From NCBI GenBank assembly GCA_963729695.1, contig CAVSOT010000007.1, positions 1,178,001-1,242,000 on the forward strand: a stretch of 64,000 nucleotides of DNA. The letters are read 5' to 3'. Of the stretch, positions 9,493 through 17,706 are shown piece by piece. Position 1 is the stretch's first letter; each line of letters starts with the position of its first letter. The notes below the pieces were generated by a model that had not been told where the DNA came from, searched no databases, and was given only the letters and a program-made list of their open reading frames with translations. This DNA is from PALSA-693 sp963729695. GTDB lineage: Bacteria; Actinomycetota; Acidimicrobiia; Acidimicrobiales; Palsa-688. Made by a program: the position numbers and the translations under genes.

Positions 9493-10656
9493 GTGTCGGT
9501 TTCGCTGCTCTCGGCAGCTGCGTCGTTTCGGGAAATTCTGGCTGGGTTCGACCCCCACGTACTCTCCGGCAGCGACTGCGCCCGGGTAGCCGAAGACCTC
9601 GCCGTCACGGAGAAGGCATGTGCCGCGGCCCGACTGCTGGCCTCTGCCCGCGCCGTTGCCGCCGGCGCTCATCGCGATCGAGGTTTCAGGGACGGCGCTG
9701 CTTGGCTCTCCCAACAGTCAGGCACAACCGGGACAGCCGCCCGTCAGGCCCTGGAGACGGCCGATCGACTCGACGACTGTTCCGCCACGAGAGAAGCCCT
9801 TCTGTCGGGCGAGATCTCCTTGGCGCAGGCCGGCGAGATCGTCCGTACCGAAACGGAGACTCCCGGCGCGGAGGCCGCGCTGCTCGACGTGGCCCGCCAC
9901 TCGGATCTGTCGCAGCTACGAGAGCAGGTCCGGGACCACCGCCAATCGCATACCGACGTGGAAGACCTTCATACCCGGCAGCACCAGGCCAGGTACTTCC
10001 GGCACTGGCGCGACCAGTTGGGGATGGTCTGTTTCACCGGTTCCCTACCTCCGGAGACCGGGTTGCCCTTTATCCGTCGTATCGAGCTCGCAGCCATCCG
10101 GGCCCGACGGCTGGCCCGCCGCGCCGGCCAGGATCAGCAACGCTTCGAAGCCCATGCCGCAGATGCGTTGACCGATCTCGTCGCCGGAGAGACGATCGGC
10201 CGTCGCCCAGACCGGGCCGAGTTGGTCATCGTCTGTGACTTGTTCGCCTGGCGGCGTGGACACGCCAACCCCGGCGAGGTCTGCCACATCATCGACGGCG
10301 GTCCCATCCCCATCGACGTGGCCAAGGAACTTTCCGCTGACGCCTTCCTCGCCGCGGTGCTCCACGACGGCGTAAACATCCAAATGGTGAAACGGTTCGG
10401 CCGGTACCAGCCCGCCGAGCTGCGCAGCGCCCTGGACCTGGGCCCGGTTCCTGGGTTCACCGGCCGGGCGTGCGCCGATTGCGGCTTACGCTGGGGCCTC
10501 GAGTACGACCACATTGACCCAGTGGCCCACCGTGGCCTGACGAGTCATGACAACATCCAGGCCCGCTGTTATCACTGCCACCAGGTGAAAACTGAGCGCG
10601 ACCACCAAGCCCGGCTGCTCGGCGCCGGGGCGCCCCGCCCACCCAACACGTCGTGA
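9493..10656 (+). CDS. DUF222/13E12-type HNH endonuclease, SOS-controlled
   Basis: 387 residues. The N-terminal two thirds are the helical DUF222 region seen in actinobacterial 13E12-repeat proteins (RQALETADRLDDCSATREAL; GEISLAQAGEIV). The C-terminal HNH nuclease has two CxxC pairs (C327/C330 and a CYHCH pair), the catalytic DH (D339-H340) and a downstream Asn in SHDNIQ, so the metal-finger nuclease looks complete. The start is GTG with GGAGGAGG ideally placed. Many genomes carry numerous copies and the biological role is unsettled. A LexA-type promoter makes DNA-damage induction likely here. Confidence 0.9.
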   Translation: MSVSLLSAAASFREILAGFDPHVLSGSDCARVAEDLAVTEKACAAARLLASARAVAAGAHRDRGFRDGAAWLSQQSGTTGTAARQALETADRLDDCSATREALLSGEISLAQAGEIVRTETETPGAEAALLDVARHSDLSQLREQVRDHRQSHTDVEDLHTRQHQARYFRHWRDQLGMVCFTGSLPPETGLPFIRRIELAAIRARRLARRAGQDQQRFEAHAADALTDLVAGETIGRRPDRAELVIVCDLFAWRRGHANPGEVCHIIDGGPIPIDVAKELSADAFLAAVLHDGVNIQMVKRFGRYQPAELRSALDLGPVPGFTGRACADCGLRWGLEYDHIDPVAHRGLTSHDNIQARCYHCHQVKTERDHQARLLGAGAPRPPNTS

Positions 10657-11011
10657 CGCAACGAATGCAGGTTCTCCTCCAGGGAAACGACACCCCGTAG
10701 TCCGTTCCTGCTGCGTCCGCTCGTGGGCTCGTCGCAGCGGTGCACCCTGATGAGGACCAGTCCAGCGCCAGTCTCTGCAATCCACCTTCTTGCCGACATG
10801 CTTGCCGACGGTCCTGGAGCCCGCCCTCCATGCCGCTATTCCAATGCAAAACTTTGAAACTTGCCCGGCTTTTGCACCGCATCTCGTTGTGGTCATTAGG
10901 TGTTCATCGCCGCGTACTTCCCGATTGCCAGGAGCGTTGACCCTCGTTAACCCTCGTTGCCCCTCGGTTGAGCGTCGGCTACCTTGTCGGGCGCCAAGGG
11001 AGGAGCCAGGC
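10657..11011. other. Intergenic region with short CCCTCGTT repeats
   Basis: 355 bp between the HNH gene and the S53 peptidase gene. The only structure I see is a threefold repeat of about 11 bp built on CCCTCGTT/CCCTCGG (about 10940-10965), shortly before the peptidase ribosome-binding site. The open frame here joins the peptidase frame, but it lacks coding character and a signal peptide upstream of 11012. Confidence 0.45.
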
Positions 11012-13936
11012 ATGGGGCAGTTCCGAGGAGCAGCTTTGTTCCGTAGGTTGGGCGCGGTCGGGACGACGCTGCTGGTCGCAACCACGATCGCGCCTGTCGC
11101 CGCTCGGGCCGATGGAGGAGCGCCGCCTCCTAGCGGAGCCATCACTCGTCTGTCGGGGATGCAGCCGGCACCACTTAGCCGGTCGGCCGCCCGGGTCGAG
11201 GGTGCTGCCAACAGCCAGAAGGTGGTCCAGTTGCGGCTCTACTTCGCTTCCCCTGAGGAGTCGGAGTTGCAGGCTAAGGCCAAGTCCATCGCGGATCCAT
11301 CGTCACCCGACCACCGCCAGTACTTGACGGTAAGCCAGTTCCGAGCCTCATTTGCCCCGTCGGCTGCGACCACGGCCGCGGTGAACTCCTACCTCACGAG
11401 CTTTGGCGTCACGGTCGGGCCGCTCGATACCAACGGCATGTCCGAGCCCGTATCGGGCCGAGTCGTTCAACTCAATGCCGCGCTGCACACGACCATGCAG
11501 CAGGTCCACACGGTCGGTGGTGCCCTGGTCGTGGGTTCGACCGAAGCCCCAGCCGTCCCGGCCGACTTGGTCTCCTCGATCAGCTACATCGACGGCTTGA
11601 CCCCGTGGGTGCAGGCGCACGACAACATATCTAGGGCGCCCGGGCCCGCTGTGGCCAAGGCGGGATCGGGAGGGGATAGCCCAGCCGCCTCGAAGGCGGG
11701 CATCTCCGCGGCCCAGGAGTGTCCTCAGCTGAGCGGACTGGGGGCGGGTTCGTCGCCGCCGGCCCTGGATGCGGCTGACCTCTCCTCTGCGTACAAGCTG
11801 TCGGGTTTCTATGCCAAGGGTGACACGGGACGCGGGACAACCGTCGGCCTGATCGAGTATGACGCCTTCGACCAGCCCGCGGTCGAAACCTGGGAGCAGT
11901 GCCTCGGGATCTCTCCGACGATTTATGTAAATGCCGACTCCGAGAATCCCCCTCCGACCGCTCCCCAGACGCTCGAAGCGACTGCCGATGTCGAAACGGT
12001 CATGGACGTGGCCCCGTCAGCGAATATAGCGGTGTACGAGACGGCCAACGTTGACAGCATCAATCTCGATCCTTGGACGGCGGCTATCGGCGGGATCAGC
12101 GGCATACCACTTCCCGCCGTGATCTCGTCCTCGTGGGGGCTCTGCGAGTCGGAAGCGGTTGCGTCGCCGGGAGGAAGCGGCTTGTACGCCGCCGAGTCAA
12201 CCTTGTTCTCAGAAGCGGCAACCCAGGGCCAAACCGTCTTTGTGGCTTCGGGCGACGACGGGTCGGAAGGGTGCTATGACGCCGCCGCCCCATCGCCCAA
12301 CGAGGCGCTTGCTGTGAGCGATCCGGCATCGAATCCGCTGGTGACGAGCGTGGGGGGTACCAACACGGCGACGGTCACCGGCTCGCAATACGTATGGAAC
12401 ACGCCGATGACCTCAGCGGATTGCGGATCCAACCCCTCCGATTGCATTATCGGTGCCTCGGGTGGTGGGCTCAGCAGCGAGTGGGATCAGCCCACCTACC
12501 AGCCCGCCAACGCCACGCTGCAGACCGGGTGCGTGTCGGGCGGAGGGTCTGACGGAGCCTACGGTGGCACCACGACAGGCGGGTGTCGCGAGGTCCCGGA
12601 CGTCTCCGCCCTGGCGGGCTACTCCTATATCGAGATGTGCACGAACTCGGTATTCGTTCCCCCGTGCGACCTCGGGAACGTGGGTCCAGGCGAGTTTTTC
12701 ATTGGCCTAGGTGGAACGAGCTTGGCCGCTCCCTCGTGGGCCGGAACGGTGGCTCTGGCCGACGCCAGCTGCCCCACGAAGGTCGGTTTCCTGAACCCGC
12801 TGCTCTACCGCTACGCCGGCGACGGCAACACCATCGTGGGCGCCGTGCGTAGCGGAAACAACGACTTCACCGGTACGAACGGCCAGCTCTACGGGGCTAT
12901 GTCCAACGGCAGCCAGAGCCTGGCGACCGGACTCGGCTATTTGGGTGGAGTCGACCTCTCCTCCGGTGCCCTCTGCCAGCAACCGGGTGCGCCGGCCCCG
13001 CCGACGGTGTCCTCTGGCAACGGGTCGATCACGGTGTCGTGGACACCGCCGAAGTATGAAGGTGCCTCGGGCATCACCGGGTATACGGCCACTGTCACTC
13101 CCGGCGGGGCTACCTGCACCTCCTCGACCACCTCCTGCGTGGTGTCGGGGCTGACCAATGGGAGTCCGTACCGGGTAGCCGTGACCGCCACCGACAGCAG
13201 CGGCCCGGGTCCTGCCTCTGTCCTCTCGTGGTGGGTGACGCCGGCACCTCAGGTGACCGTTCCTGGCTTCGGTCGGATTCCTGGTTTTGCTACCTCTATC
13301 AGCGAGGGAGCCAACGGATCCGTGTGGGCTATTGGCACCAACCCGGTAGCTGGCGGCTACGGCATCTTCCAGCGGACTGCAACCGGCTGGGCCGAGCGGG
13401 CCGGGGGCGCAGTTGCCATTGCCGTCGGGCCGACTGGTCTGCCCTGGGTGGTCAACAGCGGTCACAAGATCTTCCAGCTGACCAGCGCCGGATGGAAGCT
13501 CGAACCGGGTGCCGCGGTCGCCATCAGCATCGGGGCCAATGGGTCCGTATGGGTGCTTGGCACCAATGCTGTGGCCGGTGGCTACGGCGTTTTCCAATGG
13601 ACTGGCACCGCCTGGGCTGAGCGGACGGGTGGCGCCGTCGCCATTGCGGTCGGCCCCACCGGATCACCTTGGGTGGTCAATAACGGCGACCATGTCTTCC
13701 AGTGGAACGGGAACGGGTGGAATCTGCAGTCCGGCTGGGCTGCCGGCATCGGCGAGGGCGCCGACGGGGCCGTGTGGGCCCTGGGCGGGGCTAACGTCGC
13801 CGGTGGACACCCGTTGTTCCTGTGGAATGGCACGGGATGGATCCAGGAGCCCGGTGGAGCGGTTCATCTCGGGGTCGGCCCCACGGGCTTGCCGTGGGTG
13901 ACCAATAACGCCGACCTGATCTTCGAGACTGTCTGA
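11012..13936 (+). CDS. Secreted S53 peptidase (pro-kumamolisin type) with fn3 and tectonin-like repeats
   Basis: 974 residues from the ATG at 11012, which has GGGAGGAG upstream and opens a signal peptide (VGTTLLVATTIAPVAARA). Order: activation propeptide (about 60-200); S53 catalytic domain with E322 and D326 (TLEATADVE), oxyanion Asp D415 (ASGDDGSEG) and nucleophile S570 (GGTSLAAPS), a complete Ser-Glu-Asp triad; a fibronectin III domain (about 660-740); then repeats with (V)AIAVGPTG-PWVVN and FQW-G-GW motifs (about 750-974) like tectonin-type propellers. It is probably an acid-active secreted endopeptidase, with the C-terminal modules binding polymer or cell surface. Three stop-containing tandem repeats follow its stop. 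Confidence 0.92.
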   Translation: MGQFRGAALFRRLGAVGTTLLVATTIAPVAARADGGAPPPSGAITRLSGMQPAPLSRSAARVEGAANSQKVVQLRLYFASPEESELQAKAKSIADPSSPDHRQYLTVSQFRASFAPSAATTAAVNSYLTSFGVTVGPLDTNGMSEPVSGRVVQLNAALHTTMQQVHTVGGALVVGSTEAPAVPADLVSSISYIDGLTPWVQAHDNISRAPGPAVAKAGSGGDSPAASKAGISAAQECPQLSGLGAGSSPPALDAADLSSAYKLSGFYAKGDTGRGTTVGLIEYDAFDQPAVETWEQCLGISPTIYVNADSENPPPTAPQTLEATADVETVMDVAPSANIAVYETANVDSINLDPWTAAIGGISGIPLPAVISSSWGLCESEAVASPGGSGLYAAESTLFSEAATQGQTVFVASGDDGSEGCYDAAAPSPNEALAVSDPASNPLVTSVGGTNTATVTGSQYVWNTPMTSADCGSNPSDCIIGASGGGLSSEWDQPTYQPANATLQTGCVSGGGSDGAYGGTTTGGCREVPDVSALAGYSYIEMCTNSVFVPPCDLGNVGPGEFFIGLGGTSLAAPSWAGTVALADASCPTKVGFLNPLLYRYAGDGNTIVGAVRSGNNDFTGTNGQLYGAMSNGSQSLATGLGYLGGVDLSSGALCQQPGAPAPPTVSSGNGSITVSWTPPKYEGASGITGYTATVTPGGATCTSSTTSCVVSGLTNGSPYRVAVTATDSSGPGPASVLSWWVTPAPQVTVPGFGRIPGFATSISEGANGSVWAIGTNPVAGGYGIFQRTATGWAERAGGAVAIAVGPTGLPWVVNSGHKIFQLTSAGWKLEPGAAVAISIGANGSVWVLGTNAVAGGYGVFQWTGTAWAERTGGAVAIAVGPTGSPWVVNNGDHVFQWNGNGWNLQSGWAAGIGEGADGAVWALGGANVAGGHPLFLWNGTGWIQEPGGAVHLGVGPTGLPWVTNNADLIFETV

Positions 13937-13972
13937 CTGATCCCCAGCTGACTGATCCCCAGCTGACTGATC
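13933..13972 (+). repeat. Tandem repeat spanning the peptidase stop codon, 15 bp x 2.7
   Basis: CTGACTGATCCCCAG at 13933-13947 and 13948-13962, then CTGACTGATC at 13963-13972. The first unit contains the TGA stop of the S53 gene, so the stop is repeated in every unit. Confidence 0.9.
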
Positions 13973-14110
13973 GTGGGTATCCGCCCTCGGCCGGTATCGC
14001 TGCTGCCCTGATCCCCGTTGTGGCCTCTCACAGGGGTTAGAGGGTGAAGGGGCCGCCCGTCGAGCTGCCAGCTCACCCCTACCGGGCAAGTCGGGTCGGA
14101 GCCGCGCCAC

Positions 14111-14160
14111 GCCCCCGATGGATGCGCCCCCGATGAACACGCCCCCGATGAACACGCCCC
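14111..14160 (+). repeat. Tandem repeat, 15 bp x 3.3
   Basis: Units GCCCCCGATGRAYRC-like at 14111-14125, 14126-14140 and 14141-14155, then GCCCC. The second and third units are identical (GCCCCCGATGAACAC). It lies in the gap upstream of the ParB-fold gene and does not code convincingly. Confidence 0.85.
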
Positions 14161-14270
14161 GTACCGCGTGAAACCGCCCCGCACAGATCGGGGGGCACAG
14201 CGTGTCGCTTGCTCACTGTCGGAGGGGGGCAGGGGGACCGCGAGTGTGGTTGCGCTGGGAGGGGATCCGT

Positions 14271-14310
14271 GTTTTACTGACTGATCAGATTGTTTTACTG
14301 ACTGATCAGA
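14271..14310 (+). repeat. Direct repeat with CTGACTGATCAG core, 21 bp x 1.9
   Basis: GTTTTACTGACTGATCAGA occurs at 14271 and again at 14292. The core shares the decamer CTGACTGATC with the array at 13933 and ends in the palindrome CTGATCAG. The copies lie 40-80 bp before the likely start of the ParB-fold gene, so they are candidate operators or iterons. Confidence 0.8.
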
Positions 14311-14351
14311 CGAATGGCTCGGAGATCCATTCTGGAGGGGGTTGGGTTGGG

Positions 14352-15668
14352 TTGAGTTCGACGGCAAGTTCGGCGAGCGCGTGGCTGGGGCCGGTAGCGG
14401 GTGATCGGTTGGGCCCAGCGGGCGTAGTGGTCGAGGTGGCGTTGGCGGAGTTGCAGTTGGGGCGGTCCCCGCGACTGGGCGGGGTCGATGACGACCACGT
14501 GGGGGTATTGGTAGAGCAGGACGGGGATTGGCCGCCGATCGTGATCACCCGGCGGGAGCGGGTGATCGTGGACGGACTGCACCGGTTTCGGGCCGCCCAG
14601 CGGTTGGGATGGGCGTCGATGGCGTGCGTGGTGTCGGAGGCGCCGGAAAGCGAGGCGTTCGTCGAGTCGGTGCGGTGGAACCTGCACAACGGTTTGCCGT
14701 TGACGCTGCGGGATCGGAAGTACGCGGCTCGGGTGGTGTTGGAGTCGCACGGGGAGTGGTCGGATCGGCGGGTCGCCGCCCTCTGCGGGATCGACCACGG
14801 CACGGTGGCGGCGTTACGGCGCAGTCCAAGTGATCAGAATCACCAGTTGGACACGCGATTGGCTCAGGAGGGGCAGCTGGGTCAGGTGGGGCAGCTGGGT
14901 CAGGATGTGCGGCTGGGTCAGGATGTGCGGCTGGGTCAGGATGTGCGGCTGGGTCGGGACGGGCGGCGCCGCCCGGTAGATCGGGCGGGGGCCCGGGCGC
15001 GGGTCGTGCAGGCCCTGCGGGAGGAGCCCGAGGCCTCGTTGCGGAAGATCGCCCGCTTGGCGGGGGTGTCGCCCGAAACCGTGCGCACCGTCCGAAGTGA
15101 GCAGCGGGCCAAGTTTGGCGCCCCGCCCGGAGGGGTAACGACGGGCTCAGGCTGGCCGGCCGGGTCGGTTCGCTCACCGGAATCGGAGGGCTCACCAGAG
15201 TCGGAGGGCTCATCAGAGTCGGAGGGCTCATCAGAGTCGGCGGGCTACCCGGAGTGTGAGCCGCCAGCCGGGCTCACGGCCCTGTCGATGGGTTCGGGAC
15301 GCACTCCCACCATGGGGACGTCGTCGACCACCACAGAGGACCCCGCTGGGTGCGAGGGCCTGGCCCAGCCCTCGCGCCTGTCGACAGCGTGGCCTCCCGA
15401 CCGGGCGCGGGCCGCCTCGTCCGCAGCCGAGTCCAGGGCCAGGTGGGACGCGGATCGGGCTATGCGGTCGTCCGCCGAGTGTGAGGCGTTCTTGGACTGG
15501 CTCTCGCAGACTGCGATGGGGGAGAGCTGGCAACGGTGGGTGGAGACCGTGCCGCTGAGCCGGGTCTACGAGATCGCCGACGAGGCTCGCAGCCGGGCCG
15601 ACGCCTGGGTGTCGTTCGCCAGAGCGCTGGAACACCGCACCCGCCCGGCCGCGGCCACGCATGCCTGA
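14352..15668 (+). CDS. ParB/Srx-fold N-terminal domain protein, StrR-like regulator
   Basis: 438 residues from a TTG at 14352 that follows GGAGGGG (14334-14340); an ATG at 14202 is an alternative that reads through the repeats. The N-terminal part (about 25-150) has ParB/sulfiredoxin-fold features: VALAELQLG, the GLHRFRAAQRLGW motif in place of ParB GERRxRA, and a helix-turn-helix-like segment (WSDRRVAALCGIDHGTVAAL). A second HTH-like segment is LRKIARLAGVSPETVRTV. Between and after these lie 18-bp tandem repeats (three copies of VRLGQD-type units near 14900-14955; SESEGS units near 15180-15240). The closest known layout is the StrR/NovG family of antibiotic pathway activators. No parA gene is present. 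Confidence 0.75.
   Translation: MSSTASSASAWLGPVAGDRLGPAGVVVEVALAELQLGRSPRLGGVDDDHVGVLVEQDGDWPPIVITRRERVIVDGLHRFRAAQRLGWASMACVVSEAPESEAFVESVRWNLHNGLPLTLRDRKYAARVVLESHGEWSDRRVAALCGIDHGTVAALRRSPSDQNHQLDTRLAQEGQLGQVGQLGQDVRLGQDVRLGQDVRLGRDGRRRPVDRAGARARVVQALREEPEASLRKIARLAGVSPETVRTVRSEQRAKFGAPPGGVTTGSGWPAGSVRSPESEGSPESEGSSESEGSSESAGYPECEPPAGLTALSMGSGRTPTMGTSSTTTEDPAGCEGLAQPSRLSTAWPPDRARAASSAAESRARWDADRAMRSSAECEAFLDWLSQTAMGESWQRWVETVPLSRVYEIADEARSRADAWVSFARALEHRTRPAAATHA
14902..14955 (+). repeat. In-gene 18-bp tandem repeat in the ParB-fold gene
   Basis: CAGGATGTGCGGCTGGGT is repeated three times, preceded by related GGGGCAGCTGGGTCAGGT units from about 14868. It encodes six-residue units (QDVRLG) in a linker between the two HTH-like segments. 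Confidence 0.85.
15178..15242 (+). repeat. Second in-gene 18-bp tandem repeat in the ParB-fold gene
   Basis: GGCTCATCAGAGTCGGAG-type units repeat about 3.5 times and encode an acidic Ser/Glu/Gly linker (SESEGS). The period equals that of the repeat at 14902 and that of the array at 33221. Confidence 0.85.
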
Positions 15669-16157
15669 CCCAACCACCCTCCTGCCTGCGGCCACGAGCA
15701 GGACTGTCTATCTCCACGAGCAGGGGAATCTCGACGAGCACGACTGTCTATCTCGATAAGAGCAACCAGCAACAGACAAATAGCAACAAGAGGAGAAACC
15801 TAGCTGGCGCCATACGGCCCGACAATTTCGGCGCCAATGTCCGCTCTTGTGGGTAATCCCAGGAGTAATGATCAGTGGGATTGTCTAGTCCAAGTGCCGA
15901 TAGCTCGGGTACGGAATAGTCGCTCGTCCGGACTATGACCCACGTCAATGCACACTGCTATACCCAGGACAAAGCTTCACACGAGTCCCCCGAGCCAGGA
16001 AACTCGGAACGAAACCTCTGCCTGACGATCATCCAGTCCTACTCCCGTATAAGGTACGTTCCAGTTGGTAAGGTGCGTCCCGCCATAGGTAATGTGCGTG
16101 GGCGTTCGCAGCAGAGGGCATCAACAAATCCCATGAACCAGCGGGGGAGTTAACCAA
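15669..16157. other. Intergenic region with degenerate repeats
   Basis: 489 bp between the ParB-fold gene and the second substrate-binding protein. It is less GC-rich than its surroundings. GACTGTCTATCTC occurs twice (near 15704 and 15741) with GACGAGCA-like units between, and a GGTAAGGTGCGT-like motif occurs three times near 16050-16105, just upstream of the lipoprotein gene. No gene or tRNA is seen. Confidence 0.5.
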
Positions 16158-17441
16158 ATGATTCGGAGACGTCACGTGATCCGGGGCGCGGGTGTAAGTT
16201 TGGCCTTGTTGCTGGTTGCGGGGTGCAGTTCGAGCAGCAATCACAGCGCCACCAATTCCACGGGCACCGGGGGATCCGCCAGTACTCCGGCTGCGGGTTC
16301 AGCCAGTAGCTCAGGTGCAGGTCAAGCCACTGGTGCACCCATGAAGGTCGGGGTTATTTGTAGTTGTTCGGGGGCCTTCGGAGCCCCCCTTGTGGCGGCT
16401 GAAGACGTCTACAAGGCGTGGGCCAATGCCACCAACGCGACCGGCGGGATTCAGGGTCACCCGGTCCAGTTGGTGACCATGAACGACGGCGGCACACCCG
16501 GCACGGCGATCACCGACATCAACAGCATGATCTCGCAGCACGTCGTGGCCATAGCGGACATGTCGGACGCAGACGACGCATGGGAGTCGATCGCCCAGCA
16601 GGCCCAGGTGCCGGTTGTGGGCGTGGAAACGACCGACGCTCCTTTCTATAAGAATCCCGACTTCTATCCCGAGGCCCAGACCGGCGATTCGCTGATTTAC
16701 GCCAGTGCGGATGTGGCCAAGGTCGCGGGGGCGAAGAGTTTGGAGTTCTTCTACTGTGCCGAGTCCCCGAGCTGCGGAGCCGACGTCCCCCTCGTCAAGT
16801 CGGCCGGCCAGCAACTGGGACTGTCGACCAGCTCGGCCGCGGTCTCGCTTACCGCACCGAACTACACGGCCCAATGCGTGGCCGCTGATCAGGCCCATGT
16901 CGATGCCCTTCTGCTCGCCACGGGTGCCCCCCAAATCGTCAGGTTCGGGTCCAACTGTTCGCAGCAGGGCTATAACCCCACCTATGTGGTAGAGGGACCT
17001 GTCTTCAACGAGGATCTCTTCGACAATGCTGCCGGGCTGAAGGGGAGCCTGTGGGCTCCGTTCAGCACTCTGCCGTATTTCTCGACCGAACCGGAGGTCA
17101 CGGCGATGACGGACGCGGTCAACAAGTACTACCCGGGCCTCATTCAGAACTCAAACGTCTGGGTTGAGAACTCGGTGCTGTCCTGGGTGTCGGGCGTCCT
17201 TCTCCAGCACGGGGCCCAGGCCGGGGGTCTCACGGCAACCGACACGCCCAGCGCAGCCGAGGTGGTCAAGGGACTCGAGTCGCTCCACGGCGACACGCTC
17301 AACGGCTGGTCGCCGCCCTTGACCTTCACCGCCGGCCAACCGCACTCCGTCGACTGCTGGTTCACCCTGCAGGTCAAGAATGGCAATGCCAGCCTGATCG
17401 ATGGGGGCAAAACCACCTGCGAATCAAGCACTTCCTCGTAA
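16158..17441 (+). CDS. Second orphan ABC-type substrate-binding lipoprotein
   Basis: 427 residues. Lipoprotein signal with lipobox LVAGC (Cys23), a Ser/Gly/Thr spacer, then a Peripla_BP_6 fold beginning MKVGVICSCSGAFGA. It is paralogous to the protein at 5173-6453 across its whole length, sharing the CSCSG motif, a Cys-rich FYCAESPSCGAD segment, PNYTAQCVAA and a PPLTFTAGQPH ending with two late cysteines. No permease or ATPase genes adjoin it. It could feed a shared distant ABC transporter or act as a sensor. GGGGGAG precedes the ATG. The metabolic genes downstream start 265 bp later. Confidence 0.9.
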   Translation: MIRRRHVIRGAGVSLALLLVAGCSSSSNHSATNSTGTGGSASTPAAGSASSSGAGQATGAPMKVGVICSCSGAFGAPLVAAEDVYKAWANATNATGGIQGHPVQLVTMNDGGTPGTAITDINSMISQHVVAIADMSDADDAWESIAQQAQVPVVGVETTDAPFYKNPDFYPEAQTGDSLIYASADVAKVAGAKSLEFFYCAESPSCGADVPLVKSAGQQLGLSTSSAAVSLTAPNYTAQCVAADQAHVDALLLATGAPQIVRFGSNCSQQGYNPTYVVEGPVFNEDLFDNAAGLKGSLWAPFSTLPYFSTEPEVTAMTDAVNKYYPGLIQNSNVWVENSVLSWVSGVLLQHGAQAGGLTATDTPSAAEVVKGLESLHGDTLNGWSPPLTFTAGQPHSVDCWFTLQVKNGNASLIDGGKTTCESSTSS

Positions 17442-17706
17442 CTTCATGGTGAGCAGGTACGCCGATCTGTCGCCCCCGCTTCCTCGGGCCCACTGCCTGT
17501 CGGGGGGAGCAGGGTGGTGTCCAGTCTGCGCCCAAACGCCGCGCGTGACAAATACCAGGCATCACTGCCCAGCGTGACCATGGTGCCGCGCTGGTAGGCC
17601 GGCTCGTCAGGCGGAGCAGGGACTCCAATTTCCCGAGCCGACAGAGAGTCTCTTCGTCGAGATCTTTGTAATAAGCTCAGCCGGCGCGCCGAGAAGAAGG
17701 TGACAT

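Noticed and set aside
10790..11011. N-terminal extension of the S53 peptidase
   Set aside because: It would bury the signal peptide; the ATG at 11012 has GGGAGGAG and a proper signal sequence.
14202..14351. N-terminal extension of the ParB-fold protein
   Set aside because: The extension is encoded by the 21-bp DNA repeat and has no domain; the TTG at 14352 has a better ribosome-binding site.
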